19,386 nucleotides of DNA from Chloroflexota bacterium (GCA_012797215.1 JAAZPN010000054.1:1-19386); one strand, 5' to 3'; positions 7,295 to 15,162 are shown, counted from the first letter of the stretch. Made by a program: numbers and translations. Notes: generated by a model from the sequence alone, not told the origin.

Positions 7295-8149
7295 TTAAGT
7301 CTCGGGAAGCAGCTTTCGCAGGTATTGCGCTGATTTCTCAATCGATGTATGGGGATCATCCCAATAGATAGAGTCGTTAATCTCGAGCGTCAGATTACCC
7401 TCGTAATCATTGCGCTCCAGGGTGTCGATGTATTCCTTCAGCGGCAGGTTGCCAGCGCCCAAAATGTAGTGCCCGGAGGGATTACCATCGGCGAAGTGGA
7501 TGTGCTGGACGCGCTTACCAAGCGCGTCAAAGAAGCTCTGCAGCTCTTCTCCTACCACCGCCATCGCCACCAAATCCACGCAGCACTGCACCTGGCCCGA
7601 ATCCACTTCCGTCAACATGCGCTGCATATCCGCGCAGGTGGTGATCAGGTTGGATTCATACGGCTGGAGTTGTTCAACAATCATCTGAACTCCCAATTCC
7701 TCTGCTCGTTTTGCCAGGGCGCGCATCGAATCGATGGAGCGTTTCCAGGCTTCCTCGCGGGGTTCATCCAATAAGCCCCACCCAGAAGTGACAAACAGGC
7801 GGTTGGTGCCAAATTCCAGCGCGTCTTCCATGGAGCGGGTGAAGTAGCGGATGCTCTTCTGGCGGTATTCTTCATCACGGCCAGCCAGGTTGATCGGGTA
7901 GTTCAGTTGTTCTGGCGTCAGCATGATTACCTTCATTCCGCGGTCCTCAATTTGCTTACGCAGCTTCGCAATCTTTTTGCTGGCGCTGGCGCGGTCGGTG
8001 TAATCATCAAAACTGTAATGCGGGTCCCCCGCCCACAATTCAAGATATTTCAGACCGCATTTTTCTACTGAATCCAGCACATACTCAAATGAGTAATGCC
8101 AATATTGCACCGTCATGACGGAAATGTTTTGCATGCTGATACGGGACAT
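7295..8149 (-). CDS. FrlC-like sugar phosphate isomerase/epimerase, diverged paralogue
   Basis: This 284-residue xylose-isomerase-like TIM barrel is the first gene of the operon. It shares the fold landmarks of the frlC gene at 1209-2027: E37-L-W-A-G-D-P-H at the second strand, Q160-L-Q-P-Y-E-S-N matching the FrlC E-P-L-T-x-Y-E-S-N block, and probable metal ligands E159, D192, H216/H218 and E256. The specific FrlC signatures ([14 protein letters not shown]) have changed, so it is a paralogue with a probably different substrate, for example another epimer or another glycated amine. GGAG lies 4 nt before the ATG. It ends 21 nt before the repressor start. Precise reaction unknown. Confidence 0.82.
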   Translation of the reverse strand: MSRISMQNISVMTVQYWHYSFEYVLDSVEKCGLKYLELWAGDPHYSFDDYTDRASASKKIAKLRKQIEDRGMKVIMLTPEQLNYPINLAGRDEEYRQKSIRYFTRSMEDALEFGTNRLFVTSGWGLLDEPREEAWKRSIDSMRALAKRAEELGVQMIVEQLQPYESNLITTCADMQRMLTEVDSGQVQCCVDLVAMAVVGEELQSFFDALGKRVQHIHFADGNPSGHYILGAGNLPLKEYIDTLERNDYEGNLTLEINDSIYWDDPHTSIEKSAQYLRKLLPET

Positions 8150-8193
8150 AAGGCTCCATTCTCAAAGCTGTGATTAGATGAGTAGTAATTAAT

Positions 8194-8222
8194 GTTATAC
8201 CACATATATAGACAAGATACAA
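8194..8222 (-). promoter_or_regulatory. Predicted sigma70-type promoter of the catabolic operon with overlapping GntR-like site
   Basis: On the minus strand TTGTAT (8217-8222) and TATAAC (8194-8199) are separated by exactly 17 nt, placing the start site near 8187, about 38 nt before the first ATG. The spacer contains GTCTATAT (8206-8213), seven of eight positions of the HutC-type GntR core GTnTAnAC, which would suit repression by the GntR proteins of the operon. The promoter call is by inspection; the operator is inference. Confidence 0.55.
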
Positions 8223-8313
8223 GGAATTTTGAGATTTCCAAGGGAAGTTCGCGGGCTGATTGGGGCCCTTCTTGAGATTAAGCGCAATTGTCCGCGCGAT
8301 CCCACAGATTATC

Positions 8314-8344
8314 TTGGTAGAGTGCGGCGGTAATCCGGTATATT
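8314..8344 (+). promoter_or_regulatory. Weak candidate promoter for the small membrane protein
   Basis: TTGGTA and TATATT are separated by 19 nt, longer than optimal. The predicted leader is about 40 nt. This is the best pair seen in the divergent region between 8223 and 8388, which otherwise shows nothing recognisable. Confidence 0.3.
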
Positions 8345-8388
8345 GATTGCTAACGAAACGTTTTTCCCCGTTTCGGATAGGAGAAAAA

Positions 8389-8613
8389 ATGGTTGAAGAG
8401 AAGAAAAGGGTCCCCTGGTATTTGTGGCCTTTCTGGCTGATCTACCAGATAACGGTCAGCATCCTGAAAATTACCGGCCGTTTGCTTGGAGCTATCCTCG
8501 GGCTTGTCATCCTGGTGGTGGGCGTGCTCCTGTGCGTAACCGTCATAGGCGCCATCCTGGGAGTGCCGCTGATAATCCTGGGCTTCATGATGATGGTGCG
8601 CTCAATCTTCTAA
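8389..8613 (+). CDS. Small integral membrane protein of unknown function
   Basis: This 74-residue protein has a charged start (V-E-E-K-K-R), an aromatic amphipathic segment (W10 to about I26) and a long hydrophobic stretch (33-70) that fits two closely spaced membrane helices with a turn near G54-P60. The ATG at 8389 is chosen over an in-frame TTG at 8347, because AGGAG lies immediately upstream at normal spacing. A weak promoter, TTGGTA (8314-8319) and TATATT (8339-8344) with a 19-nt spacer, could drive it. It is divergent from the catabolic operon and convergent, 20 nt apart, with the PGI/PMI gene. I do not recognise a family and assign no function. Confidence 0.72.
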   Translation: MVEEKKRVPWYLWPFWLIYQITVSILKITGRLLGAILGLVILVVGVLLCVTVIGAILGVPLIILGFMMMVRSIF

Positions 8614-8633
8614 GCGCGCTTCGCCCAAAACCG

Positions 8634-9683
8634 CTACTTATGCGCTGCCAGGCTGTTTTTCAGTCTGGTCAGCGCGTCCACGGGGGTCGGATCAACACCG
8701 TAGTCCAGCGCGAGAAAATAAGAAACATAGTCCCCAAATTGCAGCAGGCTCCAGATTTGCGCCAGGCGGCCTTGGCCTCTGGCGTGCACAGCGTCCACGC
8801 CAGCGCCGGCCATCAGGAAAGCCTGTTGGGTGGCGGTAAGGCGCAAACTGTTGCGTGGATGGTCCAAGCCAGAACGCAAGAACAGCGCGGATGTCTGTTC
8901 AAAAAGGCTCTCGGGAAATTCCAGACCCGCCAGGGTATTATGGTTGGATTCCGGCAGCCCCTCAAAGACAGCCCAGGCTTTGGCCAGTTCGTTAATTTGT
9001 GTTTTCCAGCGGCGCGCGACGACTTCCAAGTCACCTGCCGCGAGGATAACTACGTTCCGATTTAATAGCTGCCCGGCCAGGCGTTTGGCAGGGTTCACGC
9101 TCAGGTCCGCCCCCGCGCTCAAGAGCGCCTTGCCCTCCCGCAGTACGGAAAGGGCTTCCTGGATTTCGCTCTCGTCCACGCGCGCCAGGCCAAGCCGGCA
9201 GACCAGCGCCAGGAGCATTCCAAACGAATACGGAATTGCCGTCCGCGGCTGACCGCTGTGCTGGAATACCCACACTGGCAGCCCCTTTTCTTCAGCCCGC
9301 GCGCGCAGTTCCCCACCCGTGCAGAGCGCCATCACCTGGCAGCCGCGCTCAAGCGCTGCGTCGAAAGAAGAAAGCGTTTCTTCCGTATTGCCGGAATGCG
9401 ACGAACAGATGACCAGCGTGCCTTTGCCCTGCGCGTAAGCCGGCAAACCATAATTACGATGGGAGAGAATTGGCACGCGGCAGGAGGGCGCCAGATACGC
9501 GCTCAGCAAGTCCCCACCAATAGCGGAGCCCCCCATGCCCGGAATCACGACTTTTTCGATATTGGTGAATTCTGGTAACGGCAGGCCGTGTCCTAGCTGC
9601 CAGGCTTTTTCCAGGTCATCGGCCAGCGCGTCAATAAATCCAAGCATATTGTCGGGGTCCAGAGGGTTGGTTTGGGTCTGCAT
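8634..9683 (-). CDS. Bifunctional phosphoglucose/phosphomannose isomerase
   Basis: This 349-residue two-SIS-domain protein matches the archaeal/bacterial bifunctional PGI/PMI family (TIGR02128, C-terminal domain PF10432). The first SIS domain shows P48-G-M-G-G-S-A-I-G-G-D and C93-S-S-H-S-G-N-T-E-E-T, which bind the sugar phosphate. E232 in Q-I-N-E and H248 in S-N-H-N are 16 residues apart, as for the catalytic Glu/His pair of the Pyrobaculum enzyme, and K342 near the C-terminus fits the third catalytic residue. It interconverts glucose-6-P or mannose-6-P with fructose-6-P in the cytoplasm. AGGAG precedes the ATG. It is the third gene of an operon with the methyltransferase and lipoprotein. 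Glucose-6-P from the neighbouring catabolic operon would be a natural substrate, although the two are separate units. Confidence 0.9.
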   Translation of the reverse strand: MQTQTNPLDPDNMLGFIDALADDLEKAWQLGHGLPLPEFTNIEKVVIPGMGGSAIGGDLLSAYLAPSCRVPILSHRNYGLPAYAQGKGTLVICSSHSGNTEETLSSFDAALERGCQVMALCTGGELRARAEEKGLPVWVFQHSGQPRTAIPYSFGMLLALVCRLGLARVDESEIQEALSVLREGKALLSAGADLSVNPAKRLAGQLLNRNVVILAAGDLEVVARRWKTQINELAKAWAVFEGLPESNHNTLAGLEFPESLFEQTSALFLRSGLDHPRNSLRLTATQQAFLMAGAGVDAVHARGQGRLAQIWSLLQFGDYVSYFLALDYGVDPTPVDALTRLKNSLAAHK

Positions 9684-9729
9684 TCTTTTACTCCTGATTG
9701 GTGATTCGCTGCGCGGCTAAACGCGCGCG

Positions 9730-10497
9730 TCAAGGTTTGATGGCAAGGTTTGCGATAAAAAGGCTGGAGTACTTGCTCAACCGACAGCCGTCGTCGCTAT
9801 CTTCGTAGAGCGCCTTAATCAGAAAACCGGCGCGCGTCTGCCCTCCCAGTTGGCTCTCGAGGGTATGGCTGAACTGATATCCTTCATCGATGCTGATTTT
9901 CTTCCCAGCCGCTTCCAACAATCTGCCGTTATAAGGCAGCGAAAACTTGCACGCTAAAGGTGTTCGGGCGTGTAATTCCATATCCTCATCGGCAAACATA
10001 TAGACAATCGGATTTGTGAATCCGGTCATCAGCGCGCCGCCTTTGCGCAGCACGCGGAAAGACTCATTCCACATATTGGTCAGGTCTTCCACGTAGCAAT
10101 TGGAAACCGGATTGATAATCCAATCGAAGCTCTCATCCTCAAACGGAAAAGGCTTGGTCATATCCCCTTTTACCAGATCTATGTGATAGCCTTCGCGTTC
10201 GGCTACACTTTGCTCGGAAGCCAATTGTCTGCGCGAGTTATCAAAAATCGTGACCTTGTAGCCGCGCGCTGAGAGAAGCGCGCCCTGCTGCCCACCTCCG
10301 CTGGCAAGCCCAAGCACTTTTTTGCCCAAACCGCTGTACCAATCCTGTGGAACTGGCTTTTGGGGAGTCAGATAAAGGATGAGCTCACCGTTTTGCGCCT
10401 GCACAAAATCCTCATGCGTAACCGGAATAGTCCAGGTGTTGCCAGCCTCGCTCCATTTATCCCACATCAAAGAATTGAAATCCACGTAATCGGTCAT
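9730..10497 (-). CDS. Class I SAM-dependent methyltransferase
   Basis: This 255-residue protein has a Rossmann-like methyltransferase domain (Methyltransf_11/25 type). Motif I is V61-L-G-L-A-S-G-G-G-Q-Q-G, the acidic residue at the end of strand 2 is D86 (I-F-D-N-S), motif II is G111-D-M with the following F-P-F-E-D-E-S-F-D-W-I-I-N-P segment, and V148-L-R-K-G-G is the post-motif loop. The N-terminal about 50 residues are an extra segment (Y-V-D-F-N-S, W-D-K-W) that may form a lid over the substrate. The substrate, small molecule or protein, cannot be told. GAGGAGAAG is placed 6 nt before the ATG, and the gene begins 18 nt after the lipoprotein stop. Confidence 0.85.
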   Translation of the reverse strand: MTDYVDFNSLMWDKWSEAGNTWTIPVTHEDFVQAQNGELILYLTPQKPVPQDWYSGLGKKVLGLASGGGQQGALLSARGYKVTIFDNSRRQLASEQSVAEREGYHIDLVKGDMTKPFPFEDESFDWIINPVSNCYVEDLTNMWNESFRVLRKGGALMTGFTNPIVYMFADEDMELHARTPLACKFSLPYNGRLLEAAGKKISIDEGYQFSHTLESQLGGQTRAGFLIKALYEDSDDGCRLSKYSSLFIANLAIKP

Positions 10498-10515
10498 TGC
10501 TATCTTCTCCTCAAC

Positions 10516-11232
10516 TCAGGGGGTGGGGCTGGGTGTCTCAGTGATGGTTGGGGTAGGCGTAGGGGTGTCGGTATTTTTCTGGACCACCTGGATGCGTGCC
10601 CAAAATGGAGCGTCCCCGTTGGGACCCAATCCGAAAAGCTCGCCGCCCGGAGCCATTAACATCCAATTGCTCTGATAAAAACCCGTTTCAAAGGGCGCGT
10701 ACATTTCCACGCTCAATTCCACCACCGCGCCGGGAAGCACCTCAGCCGGCAGGAATTGCGATTGCATGGCGCCCATCGGGTTGCCCGAAAAGAACACCAG
10801 AGTATAAAGGCGCGTCCACTTGCAAGCACCGTTATTCACCAGGCGCCAGGTCTTAACAAAGCGCTGACCCGGCTGCATTGGGCTTTCATCCGGAATGCTC
10901 ACATCAAACGGCACGCCAGCCGCCGCCCGGTTGCAGTCGGGGTTGTCTGTCGGCGTGCGCTCCGGGGTGGAGCTGCGCGCGATGGTTGGAATGAGCGTTG
11001 GCGCGGCAGTCGGCGGCGCAGTTGGCGCGGCAGTCGGCGGCGCGTTCTGGAATGCCTGTAAAGTCAGTTGGAAAAGCTGCGTCGCCTCGGCTGCCAGCGT
11101 CTGCGAGAGAGCTTCCGCTGTTGGCAAAGTGCCTGGCTCAGAGCTTGATGGCGCGCAAGCCGCAAGGAGAATGGCAAGCGCCGCGCAGACCAGTAAGGCT
11201 ATTTGGACCCTATTTTGCTTGAGTCGAAACAT
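10516..11232 (-). CDS. Lipoprotein with NBR1-type Ig-like domain
   Basis: This 238-residue exported protein has a lipoprotein signal peptide (K5-R8 positive region, hydrophobic 11-23, lipobox L23-A-A-C26). A Pro/Thr/Ala-rich spacer (about 64-95) leads to an NBR1-type Ig-like domain (about 105-220; PF16158 type) with P-D-x-S-P-M-Q-P-G-Q-x-F-x-K-T-W-x-L-x-N spread over residues 114-134 and W-x-x-x-Y-x-L 139-145, then a short Thr/Pro tail. The domain is common in surface lipoproteins of Anaerolineae and is thought to mediate protein contacts outside the membrane. No Shine-Dalgarno is visible; a TAAAAT box 9 nt before the ATG suggests a leaderless mRNA. It leads the operon with the methyltransferase and PGI/PMI; a functional link is not evident. 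Confidence 0.85.
   Translation of the reverse strand: MFRLKQNRVQIALLVCAALAILLAACAPSSSEPGTLPTAEALSQTLAAEATQLFQLTLQAFQNAPPTAAPTAPPTAAPTLIPTIARSSTPERTPTDNPDCNRAAAGVPFDVSIPDESPMQPGQRFVKTWRLVNNGACKWTRLYTLVFFSGNPMGAMQSQFLPAEVLPGAVVELSVEMYAPFETGFYQSNWMLMAPGGELFGLGPNGDAPFWARIQVVQKNTDTPTPTPTITETPSPTP
10997..11044 (-). repeat. 24-bp tandem repeat (two copies) in the lipoprotein spacer
   Basis: Two adjacent 24-bp units (10997-11020 and 11021-11044) differ at one base. They encode the repeating A-P-T-A-P-P-T-A block of the Pro/Thr/Ala spacer, eight residues per unit. Copy number could vary between strains without breaking the frame. Confidence 0.8.
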
Positions 11233-11241
11233 AACGCGCTA

Positions 11242-11247
11242 ATTTTA
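11242..11247 (-). promoter_or_regulatory. TAAAAT -10 box close to the lipoprotein ATG
   Basis: TAAAAT on the minus strand ends 9 nt before the ATG at 11232. Transcription starting about 7 nt downstream would leave a 5' leader of only 2-3 nt. No good -35 hexamer was found at 16-18 nt. The lack of a Shine-Dalgarno fits a leaderless transcript. Confidence 0.4.
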
Positions 11248-11525
11248 CTCTACTTAGTCATTGTGGATTTCCCACCCGGGAGCAGCCTGAAGCGTTATTG
11301 TTTGGGAGCCATTTGGCGAGCACGATTCTTTTTCTGCCGCCTGCTTGCAAAGAGCGCCATCCTTCTCGAACAGTTCATTTCCTCATTTTCTCTACTGCTT
11401 TTGGTTTCTTGTTCGCTATGCCCTTTCAGCGCAAAAAGCCTATGGTATGCCAACATTTCTGCGATTCGATCACGCCCTCTGTAAACATACATCACCTGGG
11501 ATCAGCTCCACCCTCTGCGCTTGCC

Positions 11526-11554
11526 TTGCCTCCGCAAATGGAGTAAAGTATAGT
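11526..11554 (+). promoter_or_regulatory. Predicted sigma70-type promoter for the glycosyltransferase-NHL gene
   Basis: TTGCCT (11526-11531) and TATAGT (11549-11554) are 17 nt apart. The leader would be about 30 nt and includes GGAG at 11580-11583, 8 nt before the ATG. Confidence 0.55.
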
Positions 11555-11591
11555 TTCATAGAGAAATGTTCTTACGAACGGAGAAGCTTTT

Positions 11592-14500
11592 ATGACCATG
11601 GAAACGGTTGCCGCGACTTCTTCCAAACCCACCGAACGCTGGCTGGATAAACCAATTGCGCCCTGGTGGCCGGCATTGACCATTGAAAAGTTGTTAATCG
11701 TGCTATTAATTTGCGCGGTCATCCTCACGCGCTTTTACGATTTGGGCGCGCGCACGATGGCGCACGACGAAGTCAATCACGTGGTGCCTTCTTATTCGAT
11801 TGAAACCTATGTCTACGACCCGGTAACGCATGGACCCTTCCAGTTTCACGCCTTGGCGCTTTCGTATTTCCTCTTAGGCGATTCTGACTTCAGCGCGCGC
11901 GTGCCTGCAGCGCTGTTTGGCGTTGGCGTGGTGCTCTTTACCATTTTCGCCTGGCGCCGCTATCTTGGCAGGGTTGGCGCGTTAATCGGCGCTTTCCTGT
12001 TCACAATATCGCCGTATATTTTGTTCTACAGCAGGTATACCCGCAATGAAATTTTTATTGTCTTTTGGGGTCTGGTGCTCCTGTGGCTTTTCCTGCGCTA
12101 TCTGGAAGGCGGAGAGGGCAAGTTCCTGCTCTGGATTAGCTTGATAACCGCCCTGCATTACGCGGATAAAGCGACCTCTTACATATTCAGCGCTGAAGCG
12201 CTCATCTTTTTGGCTGTGCTGTTCATCATCGAATCGCTGCGCAAGCCCTGGCGCGAACGCCAGTACCAGGCTAATTTCCTGATTATGATGCTGGTCGCGC
12301 TGCTGGCAGTGCTGGCCGGCGCGGCTCTTTATCTGCTCACCAAAGGCAGCGCTGCGGGCAGCTTGCTCGTGCCCTTCGCAATTATTGGCGCGGTGCTGCT
12401 GGCTGCCCTGGCTTTCATGATTTTTTGGCTTGTGCGCGGGTTGGGATGGAAAGAAATTCGCAGCTCCCGCAGCTTTGACCTGGTGGCGCTGCAGCTGCTG
12501 CTAATTCTCCCGCTGCTCACGGCTCTGCCGGTCAAGCTGCTCGGTTTCGACCCGCTCGATTACTCCCAGACTGGTATTCTGCGTTCCGTGGCGGTCTTCT
12601 TCGCGCTCAGCCTGGCATCCATGCTGCTTGGATTGATGTGGAACCGAAAAATCTGGCTGCGCGCGCTGCTGATTTTTTGGAGTGTCTTCCTCGTTCTCTA
12701 CACAACTTTCTTTACGCACGGCGAAGGCTTCTTTAAGGGCTTGGTGGCTGCCTTAGGCTACTGGATGTCCCAGCAGACGGTGCAGCGCGGCACGCAGCCG
12801 CTTTACTACTACGCCTTTGTGCAGATTCCTGTTTATGAATATCTGCCCGCGCTTGGCATGCTATTAGCCTTAGGCATTGCCACTCTGCGCGGTTTGTATG
12901 CAGCCCGACCAGGTTTTCCATTCCAGAAACCGGAAAAATCTGTCACTCTCCCCCAGCCCGATCAGTCTTCTGCAAGCCTTGATTTTCCGGAAGACCTGCA
13001 GGCGTTGAGAATGGAGCCCGATTCCGCAATGACGAGCAGTCTCGCGGGGAGTCTTGAAACAGAGGTGGAAGAAGTTACTGGGAATATCCAAAAAGCTGCT
13101 GACCTTCCGGATGTAACTGTGGAATCTGCCCCGCGTCCTGTTTGGTATGAACGCTTGTTCAGTCTACCGCCTGAGCCGCGAGGGACAGCAGCCTGGCTGC
13201 CGACCGCCGCTTTACTGATTTACTGGTCGCTGATGAGTTTGCTAGCCTTTTCTTACGCGGGCGAACGCATGCCGTGGTTGACTTCACACATCACGATGCC
13301 AATGATCCTGGCGAGCGCTTGGGCTTTGGCTTACCTGGTCGAAAAAACCGATTGGCAATCAGTTCGCCGCGGAAAAGGATGGCTGGTTGGCTTGCTGACG
13401 GTAATATTTCTGTTTGCCATTAGCGGCCTGGCAGGCACATTGCTCGGGTCGGTGCAGCCTTTTGCTGGCAAGGACCTGGTGCAGCTGCAAGCAACCAGCA
13501 CCTTCCTGTTAGCTGCTCTTGGCACTGCCGCCAGCCTGGCAGGTCTGGTCTTTTTACTTAAAGATTGGCATCCGCGCACCTTCTTTAAAACCCTGCTGCT
13601 TACCTGCTTTGGAATCATGGCTGTTTTCACCTTCCGCGCCGCGTACCGTGCCGCTTACATCAACTATGACAATGCGAAGGAGTACTTGGTCTACGCGCAC
13701 TCCACCCGCGACATGAAAGACGTGCTGGAACAGGTGGAGACGATTTCCAAACGGCTGTACGGGGATAAGTCCATCGCGGTCGCCTACGACAATGACGCGC
13801 TGTATCCCTTCTGGTGGTACCTGCGGGACTACCCCAACAAGGTCTGGTTTGGCGATAACATCACCAAGGATTTGCGCAACTCGCCGGTAATTCTGGTTGG
13901 CAGCGCCAATTTCGCGAAAATCGAGCCGTTGGTGCGCGATGATTACATCATGTATGAATACAAGCGCATGTGGTGGCCGATGGAAGCCTACCGCAATCAA
14001 TCAATTGCTTCCGTCTGGCAAATGCTAAAAAATCCAGCGCTGCGCGCGGGCCTTTGGGATATCTGGTTTAATCGGGACTACACTCAATATGCCCTGGCTA
14101 CTGGCGACGGAAGCCTGACCCTGGCCACCTGGTCGCCCTCCGACCTGCTGCGCATGTACATCCGCAAGGATTTGGCTTCCCAAATTTGGGAATACGGCGT
14201 TGAACCCACGCCGGCGGCCCCAAAGATAGACCCCTATGCTGGCAATACTCTCAGCCTGGACCCTGTAAAGGTGATTAACATTGCCGGGACCCTCAGTTTC
14301 TCAGCGCCGCGTGGATTGGCAGCCGCTCCGGACGGCAGCCTGTTTGTCGCAGACTCTCGCAACCACCGCATCGTCCACCTGGATGCAAGCGGTTTGTATC
14401 TCAACTCCTGGGGCAGCTACGCCAACGTTTTGGAAGGCCCCGCGCCAGAGGGACTGTTTAACGAACCCTGGGGCGTGGCAGTGGGACCAGACGGACTGGT

Positions 14501-15143
14501 TTACGTGACCGATACCTGGAACCACCGCGTGCAGGTCTTCTCGCCTGATGGCAAATTCCTGCGAATGTGGAGTGAGTTCCTGGTGGATGGCGTGCTGGAC
14601 TCCTTCTGGGGGCCGCGCGGCATCGCTGTGGACGCCCAGAGCCATGTGTACGTGACTGATACTGGCAAACAGCGCGTGGTGGTTTTTGACACTCTCGGGA
14701 ATTACCTCACGCAGTTTGGCAGCCGCGGCCTGGTCGTCGGGCAGTTGGATGAACCGGTTGGGATCGCGGTGGATTCGGCTGGCAAAGTCTACGTAGCCGA
14801 TACCTGGAACAACCGCGTGCAGGTCTTCTCGCCAAACGAGGAAGGCACTCTGTTCACAAGCGTGCTCACCTGGGACGTAGATGCCTGGACGACTGATTCG
14901 TTGGACAACAAGCCCTTCCTGGCATTAGGAGCCGATAACGAGGTGTTCATTACCGATCCCGACCTCGGGCGGGTTATTCGCTTCGACAACCAGGGCGCGT
15001 TCCTGCAATTATGGGGCGGGTACCAAAACAACTTCCTGATGGGCGTGGTGAGCGGCATCGCAGTCGCGCAGGATGGAAACGTTTGGGTCAGCGACGCGCT
15101 GAATAACACGCTGTTGCAGTTCGCGCCGCCGGCTGTTCCATAG
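11592..15143 (+). CDS. TIGR03663-type membrane glycosyltransferase (Agl23-like) fused to a six-repeat NHL propeller
   Basis: This 1183-residue protein combines a polytopic membrane glycosyltransferase of the dolichyl-P-mannose-mannosyltransferase fold (about 30-720) with a C-terminal NHL beta-propeller (about 895-1183). The first extracytoplasmic loop has A57-H-D59-E60-V-N-H and D76-P-V-T-H-G-P-F, the signature loop with the catalytic acidic pair. A second block, A-G-E-R-M-P-W-L-T-S-H-I, near residue 555 is typical of TIGR03663. Between them is a polar, acidic, probably cytosolic loop (about 437-530). A soluble region (about 690-890) leads to six NHL repeats of the form G-I-A-V-x-x-x-G-x-V-Y-V-x-D-T-x-N-x-R-V-x-x-F, enough for a complete six-bladed propeller, probably outside the membrane. 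It likely transfers sugar from a lipid-linked donor to surface glycans or proteins; acceptor unknown. It is a single-gene unit ended by a strong terminator. Confidence 0.88.
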   Translation: MTMETVAATSSKPTERWLDKPIAPWWPALTIEKLLIVLLICAVILTRFYDLGARTMAHDEVNHVVPSYSIETYVYDPVTHGPFQFHALALSYFLLGDSDFSARVPAALFGVGVVLFTIFAWRRYLGRVGALIGAFLFTISPYILFYSRYTRNEIFIVFWGLVLLWLFLRYLEGGEGKFLLWISLITALHYADKATSYIFSAEALIFLAVLFIIESLRKPWRERQYQANFLIMMLVALLAVLAGAALYLLTKGSAAGSLLVPFAIIGAVLLAALAFMIFWLVRGLGWKEIRSSRSFDLVALQLLLILPLLTALPVKLLGFDPLDYSQTGILRSVAVFFALSLASMLLGLMWNRKIWLRALLIFWSVFLVLYTTFFTHGEGFFKGLVAALGYWMSQQTVQRGTQPLYYYAFVQIPVYEYLPALGMLLALGIATLRGLYAARPGFPFQKPEKSVTLPQPDQSSASLDFPEDLQALRMEPDSAMTSSLAGSLETEVEEVTGNIQKAADLPDVTVESAPRPVWYERLFSLPPEPRGTAAWLPTAALLIYWSLMSLLAFSYAGERMPWLTSHITMPMILASAWALAYLVEKTDWQSVRRGKGWLVGLLTVIFLFAISGLAGTLLGSVQPFAGKDLVQLQATSTFLLAALGTAASLAGLVFLLKDWHPRTFFKTLLLTCFGIMAVFTFRAAYRAAYINYDNAKEYLVYAHSTRDMKDVLEQVETISKRLYGDKSIAVAYDNDALYPFWWYLRDYPNKVWFGDNITKDLRNSPVILVGSANFAKIEPLVRDDYIMYEYKRMWWPMEAYRNQSIASVWQMLKNPALRAGLWDIWFNRDYTQYALATGDGSLTLATWSPSDLLRMYIRKDLASQIWEYGVEPTPAAPKIDPYAGNTLSLDPVKVINIAGTLSFSAPRGLAAAPDGSLFVADSRNHRIVHLDASGLYLNSWGSYANVLEGPAPEGLFNEPWGVAVGPDGLVYVTDTWNHRVQVFSPDGKFLRMWSEFLVDGVLDSFWGPRGIAVDAQSHVYVTDTGKQRVVVFDTLGNYLTQFGSRGLVVGQLDEPVGIAVDSAGKVYVADTWNNRVQVFSPNEEGTLFTSVLTWDVDAWTTDSLDNKPFLALGADNEVFITDPDLGRVIRFDNQGAFLQLWGGYQNNFLMGVVSGIAVAQDGNVWVSDALNNTLLQFAPPAVP

Positions 15144-15162
15144 ACCACTCACTCGGATACTT

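Larger units (their letters stand above)
11233..11591. other. 359-nt intergenic region between diverging genes
   Basis: The stretch separates the lipoprotein and glycosyltransferase genes. Apart from the two predicted start signals at its ends, I see no RNA gene, repeat or convincing reading frame. Short open frames on both strands have no start signals, no recognisable domain and atypical composition. Confidence 0.6.

Noticed and set aside
8347..8388. Longer start (TTG at 8347) for the small membrane protein
   Set aside because: AGGAG directly precedes the ATG at 8389; the TTG has none and lies just after the possible -10 box.
8611..8640. AAGCGCGCTT as a terminator between the convergent genes
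   Set aside because: It is a short palindrome without loop or T-run, too weak for intrinsic termination.
11360..11400. TTCGA-containing stretch that could suggest a tRNA T-arm
   Set aside because: No acceptor, D or anticodon stems can be folded around it on either strand.
11295..11546. Short open frames on both strands in the 359-nt intergenic region
   Set aside because: They overlap each other, lack Shine-Dalgarno sites and show no protein-like composition.
13554..14000. 148-codon minus-strand frame inside the glycosyltransferase gene
   Set aside because: Antisense to conserved coding sequence, no start signal and no recognisable domain.
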